Shown piece by piece: positions 45,033 to 55,494 of a stretch of 64,000 nt of DNA. The position numbers and the translations under genes were made by a program. The DNA is taken from contig RHPI01000026.1 in NCBI GenBank assembly GCA_009103225.1, positions 46,019-110,018 of the forward strand, read 5' to 3'. The notes beneath the pieces were generated by a model, which worked only from the letters and a program-made list of their open reading frames with translations, ran no database searches and was not told the DNA's origin. This stretch comes from Chlorokybus atmophyticus (Eukaryota > Streptophyta > Chlorokybophyceae > Chlorokybales > Chlorokybaceae). Within the stretch, counting starts at the first letter, position 1. Each line of letters starts with the position of its first letter.

Positions 45033-46671
45033 TTACCCTGAGAAAAGGAAGGAAGAGGCAACATTTACTGCTGCACTGACAACCTCACGAAAAGGGTTGC
45101 TCGCATAACCCTATGAAACCACAGACCTCTTGACCAATGTGCAGTACACAGTAGAGACAGCTACTGTAGATGCCCAAAACTACCTATTGACGCTGAGTAT
45201 TATTTCACTTGGTTTTGCATGGGACAACCTAGCCTCAAACGAGCTGCTTTCGACTTGTGATCTAGAGGCAGCAAGTAAACAAGCTCGCTGGCTCGTGTGC
45301 TAGAGACAACTCAACTCTGCCTGCGAAGGTCTTGCCCATCTCATGACTAAGATGTTGGCCGTAGTGGACTTGCGTGTGTGTACCGCAGGAGTAAGGCATG
45401 TAACCAAGCGTTTGCGTTTGACTCGTTTTTGCTGCATGCGGGGGCATTGGTGAGTCTGAAGCAAGCTGTTGAACCAAACGCACTGCATTGTGTACCAGCT
45501 ACACTGTCAGAAAACACGAGCTGTGTCTAGCAGGCCAGCGCTGCTTTGCCTGCCAGCATGAAGACACAACGGGAGAGAGCAGCCAGCATGCTGACGGAAG
45601 CACAAGCAGTAACACCTCCGAGACCACTTTGCAGCAACACCCAACAAGACGACAGCAGTCTAAGGCCGCAGCCCATGACACCAGGCCAGCACGTACCAGG
45701 CCACGCCAAACCAAGCTGGAGCTTGCCAGCTTGCACTATTCACCACATGAGAACACCAGCTCCAGCCACTAGGAAGCGTTGTACAGTACAATGCAAAGCT
45801 TTCCTCAGCCGACCTTCACCACGCAGCACACCGGCGGCGGCGACGACGGCGAGCCTCTCCCGCGCATGCGCCAAATTTGCAGAGTCAATTTTATTTCTGT
45901 GCTGAACGCTGAAGTGTTCTTTCCAGCCGCGGGGCGAGGAATAAATTATAAATACAAGTAAGCACCAAAGCGGTCGTCTAAACGTACGAAATTTAACTTA
46001 GCCGCGGTTACGAATCGCCGGTTTAAGACATACCCGCGGTTACGCCTCCCGGCAATCTATTAACGGAAGGCAGTCAAAACACGCCACCGCGGTTTAGCTT
46101 TGACTACGGTCTGGAGCGTCTGCCAAGTCCGACCCACTGACTTTACTGAGGTCCACATGGCGGGTGACGTGACGTCACAATGTACACCGCCCGTTACGTA
46201 TCGCAGTTCAAAAAGCCGAGATGCGGTGTCTCAGGTACAGCGCCTCAGATACGCAGCGTTTTGTGCCGTAACGCGTCATCGTCCCAGTTCCAGCGCAATC
46301 CGTATTGCCCCGACTCGATACAGGAAACCAGTTTAGTACCCTTTTATGAACGTGGCAGACAAGCGTGAGCGTGGGAAACAGCCAAATGCCTGTGGCAACC
46401 GCCAGCTGTGATGTGTTGGGGATGATGTGACAAGCTGAAACAGCAAGTAGCACAATGAAACCCTAACTTGTTTCCAGTACTGTGTGCCTCAGAGGATAAG
46501 TACGGCGGTGACGGAGGCGGGGAGGACGTTGCTGGTGTCGGTGGCGGGGGATGTCTGGAGCGGCTTGGTGTTCTGGTGGCTTGCTCTGCGCGTCAGGAGA
46601 GAGGAGGTACAGCTGACATAGGAACGGGGTGGTCGTGTGTTCTGCGAGGAGGTTGTTTTGTTTCCACCGCG
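45033..46671. promoter_or_regulatory. Divergent region upstream of TPR-like gene and ubiquilin
   Basis: 1.6 kb between the starts of two divergent genes. Low-confidence coding-like patches occur on the plus strand at 45546-45760 (start MKTQRERAASMLTEAQAV) and 45791-45961 (MQSFPQPTFTTQHTGGG to INYKYK and a stop), but they do not splice together in an obvious way. From 45960 to 46130 short GC-rich CGCGGTTACG-like motifs recur, as in a promoter. Confidence 0.35.
45791..45961 (+). CDS. Small uncharacterised ORF
   Basis: An open frame of 56 residues starting MQSFPQPTFTTQHTGGGDDG and ending with a hydrophobic/aromatic tail (ISVLNAEVFFPAAGRGINYK). Its composition is protein-like, and an acceptor-like CCACTAG lies just upstream, so it may instead be the last exon of a short gene. 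No family recognised and no other support. Confidence 0.15.
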   Translation: MQSFPQPTFTTQHTGGGDDGEPLPRMRQICRVNFISVLNAEVFFPAAGRGINYKYK

Positions 46672-49248
46672 ATGGCGAGCGCCGGTGGGCGCATGACTGT
46701 GCACGTTAAAACCACTGCTGCTGGGGGAAAGTTCAGCGTTGAGGTGGAGGGATCGTTGACGGTTGCGGAGTTCAAGGCTCTGCTTGCAGACAAAAGCAGC
46801 GTGCCTGCACCGCAACAGCGCCTGATCTACAAGGGGCATGTTCTTAAGGACGATCGCACGCTAGCTTCCTATGGTAGGCCTCTTGCTTCCCTGCATTGAT
46901 CTAAGTAGCACGCTAGTGCGTTTTAGTTGTGGTTGAAGAATTTGTAAAGTTCACTATGTCAATAGCAGTACAGCAAATGTTTGTCCTGAGGTTTTGTTTT
47001 CAACGACGTCACGTCAAGGCGTCTGTGTCTGCCACACGGGTGAGTCAAGTGCAGGACAACTTTTGCCTACTTGGAAGGTAGTTGTCCCCCATAGAGGTTT
47101 ATATGCAACTCATGGTGTTCCGTGGCATGTCGCACTGTTTGAATAGGAAAGCCGTTTACCACTAGGGTTCCAGTCAGCCCACAGAGCACACGTTATGAGT
47201 TCTGCAGGTGTTCAACAGTTGCTGTTGCAGATCGTGCTGTAGCATGCATGCATGGTTGGTACAAGTGGTTTGGTTGCAAATTATTGTACTGCCATACTGT
47301 CCGCCTGTGCCTTTCACACGGTGTAGAACCTGCCTTGTTCAGAACACGATCTTACTTCAGTCTGTGACATGCTTGACTAGCTTTTCTAGTTAGAGCACTC
47401 CAGTCCAACACACTCGGATTACGTGTGGTCTGTTGCTTAGCGTGTTGCACTCAGGTTTGGAACACGAACACACGGTGCATTTGGTGAAGGGTGCAGCAAG
47501 GGACGAGAACAGCTCAGGTGCAGCGCCAAGCACGGCAACCAGCAGCACGGTGCCTGCTCCAGGGTTGGGCATTCCCAATGTGGCTGGGATGCCATTGGGT
47601 GCTGGTGGCGATATGGCTTCCATGCAGCAGCAGCTCCTCCCATTCCTTGAGAACCCTCAAAGCTTTCAGCAATTAGCTAACAGTCCGGCTGTGCAGGTGC
47701 GAATTGCAAGCATCCTGTTAGAGGGGTGTTAGTTACCAGTCTGTCCGAGCGTTGCGGAGTCTGTCCTGTTCTTTGCACTGACTGTGGGTTCGTGTGCGTT
47801 CAGGCTGTGATGAATAACCCTGATATCATGCGCATGATAGTGAACAGCAATCCGCAATTACGAGAGATCATGGATCGCAATCCAGAGCTCGCGCACATTA
47901 TGAACGACCCTAGCATATTGCGCCAAACACTGGAAGCTGCCCGCAACCCAGAGCTCATGCGCGAGATGATGCGAACCACAGATCGTGCCATGAGCAACAT
48001 TGAAGCACACCCGGAAGGCTTCAACGCATTGCGACGCATGTATGAGAATGTTCAGGTACTGTTGCTACAGTACTGATTACATCTGCATGAGCATTTCACA
48101 CCCTACAAGTGCTGCAAGTTAGCCATGGTGTCGCTTTGTGTATCGACTCCATTTGTTGCCAGGAGCCTATCATGAACTCCGCAACACAGGCTGCAGCAAA
48201 TGCTGTGAACCGAGACAACCCATTCTCAGCATTATTTAACACGCCTGGCACGCAACCCGCTGCTACCCCGGTGCCGGCCCCAGGACCCAACCCCAACACA
48301 AACCCGCTGCCCAATCCTTGGAACCCTCGGCCAGCTGCCACTGCTCCAGCAGCTGGTACAGGTGCCACAGCACCTGCGCGTCCTGCAAGCAACACACCGA
48401 GTCCTTTTGGTCTCCTACCTGGCATGGGCGCTGGTATGCCAAGCATGGACACCCTTGGCATGGACCCCCAAGTGATGGGCCAGATGCTTCAAGATCCTGC
48501 CTACCAGCAAATGATTCAACAGGTGCACATACGAATCTTGCGCTCTCGCCTTTGCTGCGAGGGATTGCTTTGTAACCACTTGCTTCACGTTGGTGGTCGT
48601 GCAGGTGATGTCCAACCCGCAAGTCATGGAGCAAGTGTTGAATATGAATCCACAGATGCGGCAAATGATGGAATCCAATCCCATGCTTAGCGACTTCATT
48701 AGGAATCCCGAGTTCTTACGCCAGATGAGCAATCCACAGTTCATACAGGTTGGTACTGGTGCTGCACAGGCTGGCTGCTAATCTGATCATGCATCCTGAT
48801 ATACAAGTATTCATGCTTCTTTCACAGGCAATGCTGCAGCTTCAGCAAGCTCTTTCAAATGTGCAGGCTGTTGCACCAAACTTCCCATTGGCATTTGGGT
48901 AAGCAGACGAATGCTCTTTGATCAACGCATATGTTGTGGGCTCCAACTCATCTGACCTTATGCAGGACACCACTTGGAGGTGATGCGGGTGCAGCTGCTG
49001 GCGGCTTGCCCGCTGCTGCTGGCGCCGCACCGCCCAACATGAATGCATTGTTGAGTACGCTGATGGGGGGCGGTCTTGGAGGTGCTGTCCCGCAACCAAA
49101 TGTCCCTCCTGAGACGCTTTATGCCAATCAGCTCGCACAGTTGCAGGAGATGGGGTTCTTTGACACGCAGGCCAACATCCAAGCACTAGCGGCTTCAGGC
49201 GGCAATGTTCACGCTGCAGTAGAACAGTTGCTACAGAATCTTGGTTAG
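46672..49248 (+). CDS. DSK2: Ubiquilin / DSK2 shuttle protein
   Basis: Ubiquilin (DSK2) carries ubiquitylated proteins to the proteasome and chaperones membrane-protein precursors in the cytosol. Seven exons join in phase: 46672-46873, 47455-47696, 47804-48055, 48163-48522, 48605-48748, 48828-48898 and 48966-49248, giving 517 residues. The N-terminal ubiquitin-like domain ([18 protein letters not shown] to [10 protein letters not shown]) binds the proteasome. STI1 blocks follow ([55 protein letters not shown]) with a Pro/Asn-rich linker between them (about residues 250-310). The C-terminal UBA domain ([20 protein letters not shown] to [11 protein letters not shown]) binds ubiquitin. Domain order and length match the family. 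The first ATG in good context (GCGATGGCG) was taken as start. TGTAA near 49563 is a possible poly(A) signal. Confidence 0.97.
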
Positions 49249-51177
49249 GAGGTGTTTGGGTGGGGTGGATGGGGGTGATTAGTAATGAGGTGGCTGCTGT
49301 CTGTGTGCACTTCGTTGGACACTGCCAGCACTGGTACCTGCTGCAATGAATGCAAGCCGGTCTGTTGATCTGCGCGCAACAAGTGCAAACATGTTTGCGG
49401 TTGTTGCCCACACGTGGTACTCGCCTAACAGCACTTGCACGAAGTAGTGGTTGCGCATCCTGGTGATACGTCCCTTGTGTTCCCAGCAGCATTGCATGGA
49501 AACCATGCAAGGATTGGGTTCTCCTCATCATAGCTTGTGGATTGATGGTAGACACTCTTCGTGTAACCCGTAGTGTATAATAAATAGATTGCAAGGATTG
49601 TGGCATCCATGAGAGTGTGATACACACATGCATGAGCAGTCTACTCACCACACTATGAAGCACTCTCATTAACCACCGGGCTGCTAACCTAGCTGCTACC
49701 TACCTTCTCTACTGCCCATACCCATTAGACATGCATGCATGCATGCATGCGTCATCACCTGCACATGCGCCTTGGTCAGTGGCCTTCTTACAGCAGCACC
49801 GGCCACACCAGCAGCACGACTCAACGGACTCCCCCTCCCGCTTCACCCACACACCCGCCGCCATCCGCCAGCCTCCTACTGCCATCTTGTCAACTGCCGG
49901 CTTAGAGTTTTGTCAGTACACACACGCATGCATGTACGGCACGCACGAAAACTCCCTCTGCGGCGGTGCATGTCGTGGTTGTGTGCGCCTACTTTAATGA
50001 CACGGGCAGACTTCACTGCTCCATGTATTGTCATGCTACTACCTTATGACAAAAACATGCTTTCTTGAAGCTATGTGCATGGTTAAGGTACCACAACCCC
50101 ACCCTTGTACATCTGTCAATGATAAGGAGAACCATCACTAGCAAGCAAATGCCAAGAGGCTAGAGACATAATATATGGAAACTTTTGCATTGTATGCACA
50201 TTAGCATAACCATATATAACAGCACAAGAGTTGCTATGTGGAGGCTTGCTTCCAAGGTAGCAAACGAACAACCATACAATTATACTATGTGAATATGTGA
50301 AATATATAGTTATCGAAATAGCCCGCTAGGTGCAATGCAAGTGGTGGTGCGGCGCAGAGGCTAGGTTGCCCATCTGTATAAGCATCACAAAGGACTTTGA
50401 AGGGCAGGAGAGGAGAGGTTATCAATGTTTCGCAAGGAATGTGATTATAGTTGCGGGGCGTGCTTGTGCAAGCCTCGCATGCCATGCATGCATGTGTAAA
50501 GCATGTGAAGACACGGCGGTAGTTGTGATGAAGTTGACCATTCAATTAACTACCGCCACTAACGGTACACCGCATTTGCCCGTCAAGGCCCCCCTACAAA
50601 GACCCTCCCTGGCCATAACCCCAACGGTAAACCTTGGTGCGTTCTAAAGACCAGGGGGGGGGGGGGGGGGGGGGGGNTAAAACCATACAAGCCGCAAGGC
50701 TGACGATGCAATTGCTATAGCATCGGGATGAGGTAGAGGGTGTTGAGACGAAAATGAGGATTGTGTGTTATTAATGTTGATGGTATGCCTTCGACCATAG
50801 ACAATTGAGCGTGAGGATGTAATCTTGATGTGTAAACCGCTGTAACATATATGGCATAAGGCATATATGAGACATGTGATTCCCCTTATGGTAGCGACTG
50901 TTGCTGCCATGTTCTAGTCGTTAAGGCCGATGTTACAAGCGCGCACTTATTAACCACTGTTTTTTGAAAGATAATCAGCTTCAAAAATGCCAAGCTACTT
51001 CATTACTAACGATTTTAAGCCCACAAAGAGACCCTGTTCAAGCGCGAAAGCTGCTGAGATCTGGTGTAGTCATGTGTTTATGTGTATCGGGCACATAATC
51101 ACAAAAAAAAAAGGACTTGTTTACAACTCAGCAAGAGGTTTATATTATATATTAAGCTTTATGAAGAAAGAGAGGGG
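49249..51177. other. Intergenic with simple repeats and a poly-G gap
   Basis: No gene recognised. Holds an ATGC tetranucleotide run near 49732-49752, and a 23-base poly-G run at 50654-50676 followed by an ambiguous base (50677), which is probably a sequencing or assembly weak point. Confidence 0.45.
50654..50677. repeat. Poly-G run ending in N
   Basis: Twenty-three consecutive G, then an N. Length is unlikely to be exact. Confidence 0.9.
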
Positions 51178-52642
51178 NAGCCCCTCCCAAACTTCCTCGC
51201 ACCGCATCAGGTGACCGGCTCGCTACCGCCAAAACAGTTCCTGTGCGTTTAACATATAAGGCCCCACCCCTGTTACGGCTTGCGACCCCTTGCAGGCGGT
51301 CCTTAAGAGGGGTGGGTCCTAAAAGTCTGTGCTGCGATGATGCACGAAGCCGAGATGCACGCGTGTCGAAAGCTGAGCAGCTGTCGCTGCTAGGCGGCTC
51401 CTTATAAGCATACGCTCATAAGTTCTATACAGTACAGCAACTTACGTTGTGTTATGCGCAATCACAGCCTGGTCAATAGCACTGCTAGGTATGACAGCAG
51501 TGTTGAAGCAGCACAGCTCAAGTACCGGTAGATCTCGTACATGCAAGTCAATGTAGAAATGAGCCTCTTATAATGCCAATGTGAGATTTTAAGAGTCTCA
51601 TCTCTATTTGCATGTGATTAATGGCTCTCAATTTAACTATATGCAAATTCAATGGCAAACACATTACATGGAAAAAAAAACCTTTCCTATACTATAGAAT
51701 CCGCGTACCGCTGCCATGCTGCTATTCTGCCTGCCGAGTCCGCCTTACACTTTCACGCGCGTAAGCATTGGCCCCCCCCCTCAGCTATTGGAGAGAAGCA
51801 TTAAAATCTACGAAATGCCGATAAGATTTCAAAAAGGGTCTTTAAGTTTGCGTGCACACTTCTGGCCATGTAAACACGGTAGGGTACATATGCTACCATA
51901 TTTACCCTTATCATAAGCACGTGCTTGTTAATTACAAGAAGCCATAATCATATATTGAGAGATCGAATGCCTTATTTAGGGAAATTGCGAACAACGCAGG
52001 TGTAATTGAAATATTTAAGCTTTATTAAGCTAATCTAAGTTAGGGGGGCCAATGCTTACGCGCGTGAAAGTGTAAGGCGGACTCGGCAGGCAGAATAGCA
52101 GCATGGCAGCGGTACGCGGATTCTATAGTATAGGAAAGGTTTTTTTTTCCATGTAATGTGTTTGCCATTGAATTTGCATATAGTTAAATTGAGAGCCATT
52201 AATCACATGCAAATAGAGATGAGACTCTTAAAATCTCACATTGGCATTATAAGAGGCTCATTTCTACATTGACTTGCATGTACGAGATCTACCGGTACTT
52301 GAGCTGTGCTGCTTCAACACTGCTGTCATACCTAGCAGTGCTATTGACCAGGCTGTGATTGCGCATAACACAACGTAAGTTGCTGTACTGTATAGAACTT
52401 ATGAGCGTATGCTTATAAGGAGCCGCCTAGCAGCGACAGCTGCTCAGCTTTCGACACGCGTGCATCTCGGCTTCGTGCATCATCGCAGCACAGACTTTTA
52501 GGACCCACCCCTCTTAAGGACCGCCTGCAAGGGGTCGCAAGCCGTAACAGGGGTGGGGCCTTATATGTTAAACGCACAGGAACTGTTTTGGCGGTAGCGA
52601 GCCGGTCACCTGATGCGGTGCGAGGAAGTTTGGGAGGGGCTT
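51178..52642. mobile_element. Element with ~599-bp terminal inverted repeats
   Basis: 51179-51777 and 52043-52641 are reverse complements over about 599 bases. Every position I checked pairs at a constant coordinate sum (103820), so there are no indels and I saw no internal mismatch. The 265-base spacer (51778-52042) is AT-richer and has no coding frame of note. The ends read AGCCCCTCCCAAAC. Immediately outside, the 7-mer AGAGGGG occurs directly repeated at 51171-51177 and 52643-52649, a probable target-site duplication. This fits a non-autonomous foldback or TIR-MULE-like DNA transposon with no transposase. The near-perfect arms imply a recent insertion. One ambiguous base (51178) sits exactly at the left end. 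Confidence 0.85.
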
Positions 52643-52673
52643 AGAGGGGCCTTTTTCTTCTGTTAGCATTTTT

Positions 52674-52790
52674 AAGACCGCGGTTTAAGACCGCGGCGCC
52701 TTACAAGGGGTCGCTAAAAGTCCTGTTCGTATAACTTGTAGGGTACCTCGTACTCCGCGGGGCCTTAAGAGGGGTCGCTAAAAGTCTGCG
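52674..52790. repeat. Repeated CCGCGG...GGGGTCGCTAAAAGTC units
   Basis: Two imperfect units of about 35 bases (about 52691-52724 and 52755-52788) end in GGGGTCGCTAAAAGTC. A related sequence (CTTAAGAGGGGTGGGTCCTAAAAGTC, in parts) is inside both arms of the adjacent element. TAAGACCGCGGTT is also doubled at 52674-52697. They may be remains of older insertions of the same family. Confidence 0.65.
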
Positions 52791-53300
52791 CGTGCCGAGC
52801 CTTATTGCATCATGCATGACTCATGCAGCATGACGACAACTTCACCACTTCGCCGCGGCTCGGCGCCTTCACACCCGGGCCTCTGTGTTACGATGCCCGG
52901 CTGTAGTTCAGAGGGCTGCTTGTTGAACGCGCGTTCCTGGGCAGCGCCGTGCGACCGACCCCATCGTCTGGAAAAATCCGTCCACGTGACTGATTGTGAT
53001 CTCCACTTTTCGACGGAAATAGTCACATAATGTCGTGCGATATGTAGTGGATATGCCGTCATCGCCCTCTGGCGACTTTATGTCTGTAGGGGTGCTTCTG
53101 GTCATTGCAAGCTAATGAGCACATAGCTGCGCGCCTCAACGCAATGCTTACGCAGACAAGCATTATCTAAATATCACATGATATACGCACATGCACTCAG
53201 TCGTGAACGTACAGGCAAGTACAAATAGTCTGAGTAGCTACGGTGCTGCACAAGGCTTCAACGATTGCAGTCTCTTAGTTTAACCATTCCTCAGTCAGCC
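52791..53300. other. Intergenic, upstream of secreted-protein gene
   Basis: No gene recognised; presumed promoter region of the following plus-strand gene. Confidence 0.4.
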
Positions 53301-54386
53301 ATGGCTCGCTCCAGCCTCTGCCTCTCCGTGGCCTTGCTGCTCGGCCTCTGCGTCCTGCTTGGTGAGCTGATGCGTGTGACGCTGTCCTCAACATGCAAAT
53401 GCCAACTGCTGCCTATGTGTTGTGAGCCTGCCTGCCTGCCTTGACGGCTTGTCTGCCCAACACCTGTTCAGCACTAGTCAGGCAGCTACTCAGTTCTGCT
53501 GCATGACTACACGCATGCATGCAAGCGTTGCACGCGTGAGAGGCCGCTGTGCACAATGCATGCACATGCACCTACACCCACCCACCTACCCACCCACCCA
53601 ACGACAACTCTTCTAACACACTCTCTTCCTCAGGCAATGCTGGTGCTGCCAACGCCGAGGTCACACTCCACACTCGCCCCAAGTGGGCTCTCTGCACCGT
53701 GACTCCCTCCACCCCTTCCTCCACCTACTCCCTCTTCTTCCGTCCCCGCCTCTTCCTGGTGGACTCCGCCTCCCACACCCTCCTCGCCCGCGGCAAGTGC
53801 GTGCTGCGCATCACCAAGGCGTCGGGAGCTGTCGTGACGAAGCATGCCCAGTGCACGCTGAAAGTGAGTGCGATTATTGGAGGAGGAGATAGCAACGGGA
53901 GGAAGCTGCTGCAGGCGCCCCCGGCGATTTGCACGCTGATTACTGTCAAGATTCCCAAGGGAGTGAATATCAATGTGCTGGGACTGAACATTGCCATCCC
54001 GTCTGGTCTCCGCGTGGTAAGAGACAGAAGAGTGAACTCTTTTTCGCTTGTGACTGCACATGTATACGGGTGCATGTGTGCACTCATGTTGGTGGCTGTA
54101 TACGTGTGTATGTATCAGCATGTGCGCATACGCGTATGCACACGTATGTGGGTACATGTCTGTGCGTGTGCATGTAACGTTGCATAGGTTGTAACTGTTG
54201 CTATACATGCGTTCTATGGTGCTTCCACCTTCTAACACTTGACACCTGCAGATCATCACGGGTACCGCTGGTTTGTTGGGCAACCTCCTTTGCGATCTGA
54301 ACGGTCTGCTGAGCGGTCTGAGCTTGACCAAGTTGCAGGCCATCGCCGACGCTTTGAACAACCTGCTGGCACAGCTTGGCGCTTAG
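53301..54386 (+). CDS. Small secreted protein, unknown function
   Basis: Three exons join in phase: 53301-53361, 53634-54016 and 54252-54386, giving 192 residues. The first exon encodes a textbook signal peptide (MARSSLCLSVALLLGLCVLLG), so the product enters the secretory pathway. The middle domain is beta-rich with several cysteines (WALCTVTP, GKCVLRIT, AQCTLKV, PAICTLITVKIPKG) and contains GRKLLQ, a short motif I associate with propeptide ends of algal and plant secreted proteins. The C-terminus is Leu/Gly/Asn-rich (GTAGLLGNLLCDLNGLLSGL) and ends QAIADALNNLLAQLGA. No family is recognised; a cell-wall or extracellular role is only an inference. The first exon ends just after the signal peptide. 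TGTAA near 54465 is a likely poly(A) signal. Confidence 0.83.
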
Positions 54387-55494
54387 GCTGCTGGCCATGC
54401 GTGAAGTGTGAACATTTTGTACTGAGAGATAGTGATAAAGCTGGTAGTTTGGCAAGAGGTCTTGTAACATGCAGGCTTGTTGTGGTTAATGGAGTTTGTA
54501 TATGCGGTAGGAGTGTAGTGCAGTGTAGTTCATGAACTGGCGTCCGTTAGCAAATTGTGGAAACTGCTGAGATGTGGCATGGAGTATACTTTCTTTTTCC
54601 CGTTTTGGTTTCAACTTGACTTTTGGTTGGCTTAATGATGATGATTGTAACTTTGTACCTTTTGATAACAACCAGCCAACCACAATATTTTACTCTTGGT
54701 ATCAATGAGATCAAGCAAGCAGACACTTTGCATCACAATTTCACTTATCTCCTTGCAACTCACGTGCAAGTGCACAACCCGCCAAACAACACAAATATGT
54801 ACCCAATCTTGTAGCAACAAAGATAGTGTGCCCTCAGGATCAACATCACACATCACGCGCCGGATTGTTGCAGTAATGTAACAATACATTAGGTAGTGTG
54901 CACACGCTGTACACGCAAAGAAAGAGGTAGTAGCATATCACTCTTGCTGCAACAATACGATGTTGAAGGTTGGTACACTCTTGATATGGTGTGGTAGTGT
55001 ACAGGTGTAACATTGGCTACCAGTTTTTGGACATCAGCTGCTGAGTTGTTGCACAGTTCAATGAATACTTTTGCCTTGTGGCGTTTTCAAGCTGACTGAT
55101 TCTTGATTTCCTATTACAGAGTATATAAATCACTTTGTATCACAAGCCAACAAGGAAACACTGCATATAAAAAGCACATTGTTCACCTTGTGTCACAGAA
55201 AACATTGATCACTTTGCATTACAAGCAGTCAACAAGGAAACACTGCACATAAAGAGCATATTGTTCACCTTGTGTCACAGGTACTACTACATCAATTAAC
55301 CAACAAGGAAAAACCGCATTATTGGTGGCAATAGCCACATATAAAGCATACACTTCGCATGCTTACACTTTAATGTAACCTATTACACACCACTAACCCT
55401 ACAGCTGACACGGTTCACAACACGTCAATCAATTAATCAATGCCTCTATCGCTACAGCCATATTCAATGCAAACAACGCAACAACTCATCATGC
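54387..55494. other. Intergenic with ~79-bp tandem repeats
   Basis: Between convergent genes; no gene recognised. Holds the tandem repeat listed separately. TTACA near 55364 and 55383 (TGTAA on the minus strand) could end the phosphopantetheinyl-transferase transcript. Confidence 0.45.
55129..55320. repeat. ~79-bp tandem repeat, two copies and a partial third
   Basis: Units start ATCACTTTGTATCACAAG (55129) and ATCACTTTGCATTACAAG (55208), share CAACAAGGAAACACTGCA and end in GTTCACCTTGTGTCACAG. A third, partial unit (CAACAAGGAAAAACCGCATT) follows near 55300. Confidence 0.8.
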
